Assembly (NCBI RefSeq): GCF_900403705.1 | Contig: NZ_OUNR01000001.1 | Location: forward strand, 744,001 to 808,000 | Direction of reading: 5' to 3' | DNA: 64,000 nucleotides | Source: Nitrospira lenta | Lineage (GTDB): Bacteria; Nitrospirota; Nitrospiria; Nitrospirales; Nitrospiraceae | In this document: piece after piece, positions 58,436 through 64,000 of the stretch | Layout of the letters: the number at the start of each line of letters is the position of its first letter | How positions within the stretch are numbered: the stretch's first letter is position 1 | Notes under the pieces: model-generated | The model's database searches: none | What the model saw: only the letters and a program-made list of their open reading frames with translations | What the model was told of the DNA's origin: nothing | Translations under genes and position numbers: made by a program

Positions 58436-60331
58436 ATGTATGCGCTGATTCCATTGTTCCCGCTGGCTGCCTTTCTCATCCTGGGTCTGGCCGGCAACCG
58501 TATCAAGGACCGCGCGCACCTCGTCGCCGTGCCGGCGGTGGTTCTGTCCTGGCTTCTATCCCTGTTCGCTTTTTCTGAAGTCGCCCAGGGCGCCCCGATC
58601 AACCAGCCGCTCTATACCTGGCTGACGTCCGGCAACCTCGATATCCACATCGGCCTCTATTTGGATCGGCTGACCGTCGTAATGCTCCTGTTGGTCACGA
58701 CCGTCAGTTCCCTGGTCCACATCTACACCATCGGCTACATGCATGGAGAACCGGGCTACGCGAGATTTTTCAGCTACATCGCACTGTTTACCTTTTCAAT
58801 GCTGATGTTGGTGCTGGCCGACAATCTGCTGCAACTGTTCGTCTTCTGGGAAGCGGTCGGACTCTGCTCGTATCTCTTGATCGGCCATTGGTACGAACGC
58901 GCCCCGGCCTGCGCCGCCGCGACCAAAGCGTTTCTCGTCAATCGCGTGGGAGACTTCGGCTTCATGCTGGGCCTCCTGCTCGTCTGGTACTCCTTCGGTT
59001 CGCTGAATTATCTGGATATTTTTCCTGCGGCCCTTGAGACGGCCAATCTAACGATGAACCTGTTGGGCCCCTTCGGCGGCACCTGGAATGTGTCGGTGTT
59101 CACCGTCATCTGTCTGCTGTTGTTTACCGGAGCCGTCGGCAAATCGGCACAGGTGCCGTTGCATGTCTGGCTGCCGGATGCGATGGAAGGCCCGACCCCC
59201 ATCTCCGCGTTGATCCATGCCGCCACAATGGTGACCGCCGGCGTCTTCATGGTAGCCAGGCTGGCTCCCCTCTATAATTTGTCGCCGACCGCGATGACTG
59301 TCGTCGCACTGGTGGGGGCGGCCACGATGGTGCTCGGTGCCACCATCGCCATGACGCAAACTGACATCAAACGCGTGGTCGCCTACTCGACCGTCAGCCA
59401 ACTCGGCTATATGGTCATGGCCTGCGGCCTCGGCGCGTACAGCGCCGGCATGTATCACCTGCTCACGCACGGCGCCTTCAAGGCGTTGCTCTTCCTGGGT
59501 TGCGGGTCCGTGATCATCGCGCTGCACCACGAGCAAGACATGCGTCGCATGGGCGGCTTGAAGAGTAAGCTCCCCGTAACCTACTGGACCTTCATCATCG
59601 GCTCACTGGCGCTGGCCGGATTCCCGTTGACCGCCGGTTTCTTCAGCAAGGACGATCTGCTGATCTCCTCCTGGTCATCCGGCCCGCTTGGACAAGTGCT
59701 CACCGTGCTGGGGTTGCTGACCGCCCTGATGACCGCGTTCTACAGCTTCAGGCTGGTCTTCGTCACCTTCTGGGGCCCCTCCCACGTCGATAAGAAACAC
59801 GCTAAGCACGTGCATGAGCCGTCGAGCACGATGACCTTTCCGCTGATCGTACTGGCGGTCTTGAGCATCGCGGCCGGGTACGTCGGGATCCCCGAATTTC
59901 TTGAACCGGTGTTTGCCCACGGCGGATCCGCCGCAGCCCATCATGGGGATGCCGGACTGGTCATCATGATCGTCGCGACTCTCATGGGCCTGACGGGGAT
60001 TGCCGGAGCCTACTATCTCTACGTGTTGAACCCACAGTTGCCGGATCAATTCGCCGTCCGATGGAAGACGTTGTACGAAGGCTCATTGAATAAGTGGTAT
60101 GTGGACGAGGCCTATGACCGCGCGTTCGTGAAGCCGACCTTTGCCGTAGCCGCCGACATGTGGAAGCGAATCGATGTGGCCGTGATCGACGGCGCGGTGA
60201 ACGGGATCGCACGCGGGATCGCCTGGAGCGGATGGCTGTTGCGCCTGGTCCAAAGCGGTCAGACGCAGCACTATGCGCTTGCGATGGCCTTCGGCCTGGT
60301 CATTCTCATGACAGTCTTTTTGGTGTTCTGA
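58436..60331 (+). CDS. nuoL: NADH-quinone oxidoreductase subunit L
   Basis: A 631-residue antiporter-like subunit with about 16 helices, the distal proton pump. Key parts are FFSYIALFTFSMLMLVLADN, FVFWEAVGLCSYLLIG (Glu), KSAQVPLHVWLPDAMEGPTPISALIHAATMV (Lys) and KRVVAYSTVSQLGYMV. The C-terminus holds the long lateral helix along the membrane arm and a final membrane helix. Seven bases separate it from nuoK. Confidence 0.97.
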   Translation: MYALIPLFPLAAFLILGLAGNRIKDRAHLVAVPAVVLSWLLSLFAFSEVAQGAPINQPLYTWLTSGNLDIHIGLYLDRLTVVMLLLVTTVSSLVHIYTIGYMHGEPGYARFFSYIALFTFSMLMLVLADNLLQLFVFWEAVGLCSYLLIGHWYERAPACAAATKAFLVNRVGDFGFMLGLLLVWYSFGSLNYLDIFPAALETANLTMNLLGPFGGTWNVSVFTVICLLLFTGAVGKSAQVPLHVWLPDAMEGPTPISALIHAATMVTAGVFMVARLAPLYNLSPTAMTVVALVGAATMVLGATIAMTQTDIKRVVAYSTVSQLGYMVMACGLGAYSAGMYHLLTHGAFKALLFLGCGSVIIALHHEQDMRRMGGLKSKLPVTYWTFIIGSLALAGFPLTAGFFSKDDLLISSWSSGPLGQVLTVLGLLTALMTAFYSFRLVFVTFWGPSHVDKKHAKHVHEPSSTMTFPLIVLAVLSIAAGYVGIPEFLEPVFAHGGSAAAHHGDAGLVIMIVATLMGLTGIAGAYYLYVLNPQLPDQFAVRWKTLYEGSLNKWYVDEAYDRAFVKPTFAVAADMWKRIDVAVIDGAVNGIARGIAWSGWLLRLVQSGQTQHYALAMAFGLVILMTVFLVF

Positions 60332-60337
60332 GGTCCT

Positions 60338-61903
60338 ATGCAATCGGGCGGATTTCCCTGGCTGACATTCCTGATCTTCTTGCCGCTGGCCGGCGCGGCG
60401 GCGCTGTTCTTTGTGAAAGAGACCAGCGTCCGGATGGTGGCGCTCGGGATCACGGTCGCTGACCTGCTGCTCGCCCTCCCCCTCTGGTGGCTGTTCGACG
60501 CCTCATCGAGCCAGATGCAGTTTACCGAGAATGTGGTCTGGATCACGTCGCCGTCCATTCATTACCATCTGGGCCTGGACGGGATCAGCCTGCCGCTCGT
60601 CCTGATGACGGCCGTACTCATGCCCCTCTGCGTCGCGATTTCCTGGCGCTCGATCACCACGCGGGTCAGCAGCTTCATGGCCACGCTGCTCGTTATGGAA
60701 GCCGCGATGATCGGCGTCTTCTCGGCATTGGATTTCGTCCTGTTCTACGTGTTCTGGGAAGCGATGCTGATCCCGATGTATCTGCTCATCGGCGTCTGGG
60801 GCGGACCCAATCGGCTGTATGCCGCCATCAAGTTCTTCTTGTACACACTGGCAGGCAGTATCCTGCTGCTGGTCGCGATTCTGGCGCTCTATTTCCAGGG
60901 CGGCCACACCTTCGACATCGTGCAACTCAGCCAGCAGGCCTATTCACCCAGACTCCAGTTCTGGCTCTTCATCGCGTTCTTTGCCGCCTTCGCGGTAAAG
61001 GTCCCGATGTTCCCGTTCCACACCTGGTTGCCGGACGCCCACGTCGAAGCGCCGACCGCCGGCAGTGTGATCCTCGCGAGCGTCCTGCTGAAGATGGGCA
61101 CCTATGGCTTTCTGCGATTCAGCCTGCCCATGCTGCCGGATGCGTCCAAGGATTTCACGCCCATGATCGTGGCCCTCTCGATCATCGCGATTGTGTACGG
61201 CGCCTATATGGCGCTGGCCCAGGCGGACCTGAAGAAACTCATCGCCTACTCCAGCGTGAGCCACATGGGCTTTGTGACGCTCGGCCTGTTCATGTTCAAT
61301 CAGCAAGGCATCGAAGGCGCGGTGATGCAGATGGTGAACCACGGGATCACCACCGGCGGCCTCTTCCTCTGCGTCGGCGTGATCTATGAACGGACCCATA
61401 GCCGGCAGATCGCCGACAATGTCGGGCTGACGAAACCGATGCCCCAGTATGCGACGCTGCTGGTGATTTTCTCCCTCTCTTCGCTGGGCCTTCCGGGCAC
61501 CAACAGTTTCGTGGGAGAGTTCTTGATCTTGGTCGGCACCTTCCTGTGGAGCAAGATCGCAGCAGCCCTCGCCTCGCTGGGGATCATCCTCGCCGCGGCC
61601 TACATGCTGTGGATGGTTCAGCGTGTCGCGTTCGGCGTGCCGTCGCCTCACCAGTTACCCAAACTGACCGATCTTACTCGGCGCGAGATGGCGACACTGA
61701 TTCCGCTCGTCGTATTGGTCTTCTGGATCGGTCTATTTCCCAATCCGATTCTGAGCCGTATGCATGCCTCGGTCACGAATGTCGTGGCCCGCGCGACGCA
61801 CGGACCGCAAGAGTCTCCGACCTCAACCGGTCAGGTCACCCCGGTCGTTGAGCCAGTTCCGGCCACGCAGACCGTACAGTCGACGGAGGCGCCACGCCCA
61901 TGA
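60338..61903 (+). CDS. nuoM: NADH-quinone oxidoreductase subunit M
   Basis: A 521-residue antiporter-like subunit with 14 helices. Key parts are LFYVFWEAMLIPMYLLIG (Glu), FAVKVPMFPFHTWLPDAHVEAPTAGSVILA (Lys) and LKKLIAYSSVSHMGFV. The tail is Pro/Thr-rich and polar (about 490-521), longer than usual. It overlaps nuoN by four bases. There is only one nuoM here, so this is not the two-M form reported in some Nitrospirota. Confidence 0.97.
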   Translation: MQSGGFPWLTFLIFLPLAGAAALFFVKETSVRMVALGITVADLLLALPLWWLFDASSSQMQFTENVVWITSPSIHYHLGLDGISLPLVLMTAVLMPLCVAISWRSITTRVSSFMATLLVMEAAMIGVFSALDFVLFYVFWEAMLIPMYLLIGVWGGPNRLYAAIKFFLYTLAGSILLLVAILALYFQGGHTFDIVQLSQQAYSPRLQFWLFIAFFAAFAVKVPMFPFHTWLPDAHVEAPTAGSVILASVLLKMGTYGFLRFSLPMLPDASKDFTPMIVALSIIAIVYGAYMALAQADLKKLIAYSSVSHMGFVTLGLFMFNQQGIEGAVMQMVNHGITTGGLFLCVGVIYERTHSRQIADNVGLTKPMPQYATLLVIFSLSSLGLPGTNSFVGEFLILVGTFLWSKIAAALASLGIILAAAYMLWMVQRVAFGVPSPHQLPKLTDLTRREMATLIPLVVLVFWIGLFPNPILSRMHASVTNVVARATHGPQESPTSTGQVTPVVEPVPATQTVQSTEAPRP

Positions 61904-63375
61904 TGCTCTCGGCTCAGGATCTCTTCGCCATTCTGCCGGAATTACTGGTCGTCTTCGCCGCCTGCGCGATCCTGGTCTTGGACCCGATTACGCCACCGTC
62001 CAAGAAAGACAGCCTGGCTTGGCTCAGCCTGGGCACCATGGCCGTCTGTATGGGATTGACCGCCGCGAGTTTCGGCTCGCCAACGACGGCCTTCGGCGGG
62101 CTGGTGGTCATCGACAATTATTCCTGCTTCTGGAAACTACTCCTGTATTTCGTCACCGGGCTCACGATTCTGCTGTCCTTCCCCTACTTGAAAGAAGAAC
62201 GCATTTATCTCGGCGAGTACTACGGGTTCATCCTCCTCACCCTCGCCGGCATGATGGTCATGGTCTCCGGCGCCGATCTGCTCACGATCTATCTCGGCAC
62301 CGAACTCATGTCCCTCTCCCTCTATGTCATGGCGGGTCTCAAGCGGGCGGACGCCAAATCGCTCGAAGCCTCGGCCAAGTACTTCGTGCTCGGAGCATTT
62401 TCATCCGGCATTCTGCTCTACGGCATCTCGCTGCTGTATGGCTCGGCCGGCAGCACGCAACTCTCGGCCATCGCCGCCGCGATCGCGGGGCGGAGCCTGG
62501 ACGACCCCTTGCTCCTCTTCGCCACCATCCTCATCGCCGTGGGGTTCAGCTTCAAGCTGGCGGTCGTGCCCTTCCACATGTGGACACCGGATGTGTACCA
62601 GGGCGCCCCGACGTCCGTCACGGCCTTTATGGCAGTGGCCTCAAAAGCCGCCAGCTTCGGCGCCTTCATGCGGGTCTTCGTCGAAGGACTCGGCGGCGTG
62701 CGGGCCAACTGGTCGCTGATGTTCCTGCTGCTGTGCATCGGAACGCTGATTCTGGGCAACATCGTCGCGCTGGTGCAAACGAACGTGAAACGCATGCTCG
62801 CCTATTCGAGCATAGCCCACGCGGGCTATGCCTTGATCGGCATCGTGGCCGCCGGCCGCCTGGCTCCGGCTGAAGCCTCGTCCGCGATTTCAAGCGTCAT
62901 GCTCTACATTGCCTTGTACGCCTTCATGACCTTCGGCGCCTTTGCCATCATTGCGATGCTGCGGAAGGGCGGCCTGGAAGGCGATGAGATTGAAGACTTC
63001 AGCGGCCTGGCCAAACGCCACCCGTTCGCCGCGCTCCTCATGATGGTCTTCATGGTTTCGCTGGCCGGCATCCCGCCGACAGCCGGCTTCATTGGCAAGT
63101 TCTACGTATTCATGTCCGCCGTGCATGCGGGACTCGCCTGGCTGGCGGTACTGGCCCTGGTCTTTGCCGCGATCTCGGCCTACTTCTACCTGCGGCTCGT
63201 GATGGTGATGTACATGCGGGAGCCGGAAGCGGTCACCGCATTGTCGCCCAGGTTTGTGTCGTCCCCGGCCCTCTCCATTGTCCTGGCCTGTGCGATTGCA
63301 GGCGTGATGTTCTTTGGGCTCTATCCCGATCCGATTGTGAACCTGGCAACCCAGGCCGCCCTCACATTGAAATAG
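61900..63375 (+). CDS. nuoN: NADH-quinone oxidoreductase subunit N
   Basis: A 491-residue antiporter-like subunit with 14 helices. Key parts are YLGTELMSLSLYVMAGL (Glu), FKLAVVPFHMWTPDVYQGAPTSVTAFMAV (Lys) and VKRMLAYSSIAHAGYAL. It is the last nuo gene; a 110-base spacer without a clear terminator follows. Confidence 0.97.
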   Translation: MMLSAQDLFAILPELLVVFAACAILVLDPITPPSKKDSLAWLSLGTMAVCMGLTAASFGSPTTAFGGLVVIDNYSCFWKLLLYFVTGLTILLSFPYLKEERIYLGEYYGFILLTLAGMMVMVSGADLLTIYLGTELMSLSLYVMAGLKRADAKSLEASAKYFVLGAFSSGILLYGISLLYGSAGSTQLSAIAAAIAGRSLDDPLLLFATILIAVGFSFKLAVVPFHMWTPDVYQGAPTSVTAFMAVASKAASFGAFMRVFVEGLGGVRANWSLMFLLLCIGTLILGNIVALVQTNVKRMLAYSSIAHAGYALIGIVAAGRLAPAEASSAISSVMLYIALYAFMTFGAFAIIAMLRKGGLEGDEIEDFSGLAKRHPFAALLMMVFMVSLAGIPPTAGFIGKFYVFMSAVHAGLAWLAVLALVFAAISAYFYLRLVMVMYMREPEAVTALSPRFVSSPALSIVLACAIAGVMFFGLYPDPIVNLATQAALTLK

Positions 63376-63486
63376 CGCTTCCTGTTCTTCAAATAGGATG
63401 CGCCACCGGCAAACCCGTGCTAGGCTCATCTACGCACGCACCTGAAGCCGCAACAGATCCACCATCGCGAGCATCCTGAACTGAAC

Positions 63487-64000
63487 ATGATGCAAGCTAT
63501 CCGGTTCGTTCTCGATCTCCTCAAAGCCTTCCAACGCCACGGCTGCGCCAGTCTGGCGGCGTCGTTGGCGTTCTTCTCGCTGCTCTCCCTGTTTCCGCTG
63601 GTGTTTCTGTTGCTGTACGGAATCAGTTTCCTGGTCAGCCAGGACGTCATCGGCGAGCAGTTCCTGCTGAGCTTTCTGAAAGGCTTTCTCCCGTCGCTGG
63701 GTGAGCGCCTAGCCGAAGAGCTGCACCGTATCAGCGTGCTGGAGAGCGTGCGATGGGCGGTCTTTTTGTCGTTTGCCTGGTTCGGCGCGCTGGTATTTTA
63801 CGAATTAGACTACGCGTTGAATGTCGTGTTCGAAAGTACCTGGAAACGTCACCCGCTGATCTCGACGGCGATTTCAGTCGCGTCTCTGAGCGCGACCGGA
63901 TTGCTCCTGATTGTTTCGTACGTGGCAACACAGATTATCAACTTCCTCACCGGCTACGTGCCGCGACTATGGGGGTTGGATTTGGTGGCGCTGGCCGCGC
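63487..64000 (+). CDS. YihY/BrkB-family membrane protein, N-terminal part
   Basis: The first 171 residues of a polytopic inner-membrane protein, cut by the window end. It shows the family start LLKAFQRHGCASLAASLAFFSLLSLFPLVFLLLYG and then FAWFGALVFYELDYALNVVFE. These proteins were once called ribonuclease BN, but they are now seen as membrane proteins of unclear role. It follows nuoN by 111 bases and may be an independent unit. Confidence 0.88.
   Translation, partial: MMQAIRFVLDLLKAFQRHGCASLAASLAFFSLLSLFPLVFLLLYGISFLVSQDVIGEQFLLSFLKGFLPSLGERLAEELHRISVLESVRWAVFLSFAWFGALVFYELDYALNVVFESTWKRHPLISTAISVASLSATGLLLIVSYVATQIINFLTGYVPRLWGLDLVALAA

Noticed and set aside
60338-61903. Two-NuoM type complex I
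   Set aside because: Only one nuoM is present between nuoL and nuoN in this operon.
1-64000. tRNA, rRNA, CRISPR arrays, transposases
   Set aside because: None seen by eye on either strand; a dedicated scan (tRNAscan, CRISPR finder) would be needed to be sure.

Overview
The window is GC-rich and densely coded. It looks like part of a chromosome from a nitrifier of the genus Nitrospira (phylum Nitrospirota). This is inferred from the mix of genes: a SmbP-like small metal-binding protein, a cytochrome P460-like protein, a carotenoid-pathway gene, many TonB-type outer-membrane proteins, a complete complex I operon, and a palindromic intergenic repeat that I associate with Nitrospira. No rRNA, tRNA, CRISPR array or transposase was seen, so the assignment is not proven.

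Layout. 1-4.4 kb (+): end of a carotenoid gene, a monoheme cytochrome c, a small DUF5666-like protein, a small membrane protein, a histidine-kinase-like protein that lacks the phospho-acceptor histidine, and a small exported protein with a clear promoter and terminator. 4.4-24.9 kb (mostly -): 3-methyladenine glycosylase; a nikR / DUF3842 / TonB-receptor nickel module with a probable NikR operator; HtrA protease; copper-type P-ATPase; DsbA-like protein; Slp lipoprotein (+); TPR protein; exported small proteins including the SmbP-like one; then an ABC (MacB-like) exporter, membrane-fusion protein, PepSY membrane protein and TonB receptor in one operon.

24.9-44.3 kb (all -): a metal and envelope island. 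It has two more TonB receptors, TonB itself, ExbB, an amidohydrolase, two TlpA-like thioredoxins, a BNR propeller protein, a propeller lipoprotein, two paralogous outer-membrane proteins, two paralogous excisionase-type HTH proteins, an HMA-like protein and a P460-like protein. Seven small exported proteins of about 100-130 residues are threaded through it. Most carry His clusters, a C-x-W-x-C type motif and a C-terminal R-[GA]-P-P motif. Each lies directly before a gene for a secreted or outer-membrane protein. Three of them share a 30-nt element 48-82 bases upstream of their start. This repeated module is the best candidate here for an undescribed system.

44.4-63.4 kb (+): secA, a MidA/NDUFAF7-type methyltransferase, and nuoA-B-CD-E-F-G-H-I-J-K-L-M-N, coding for all 14 core subunits of NADH:quinone oxidoreductase (complex I). 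A YihY/BrkB-family membrane protein runs off the end.

Working together: the TonB receptors would bring metal complexes across the outer membrane using TonB/ExbB energy. NikR probably controls the nickel module. CopA, DsbA, TlpA, HtrA and Slp fit metal export and envelope quality control. Complex I supplies or consumes proton motive force.
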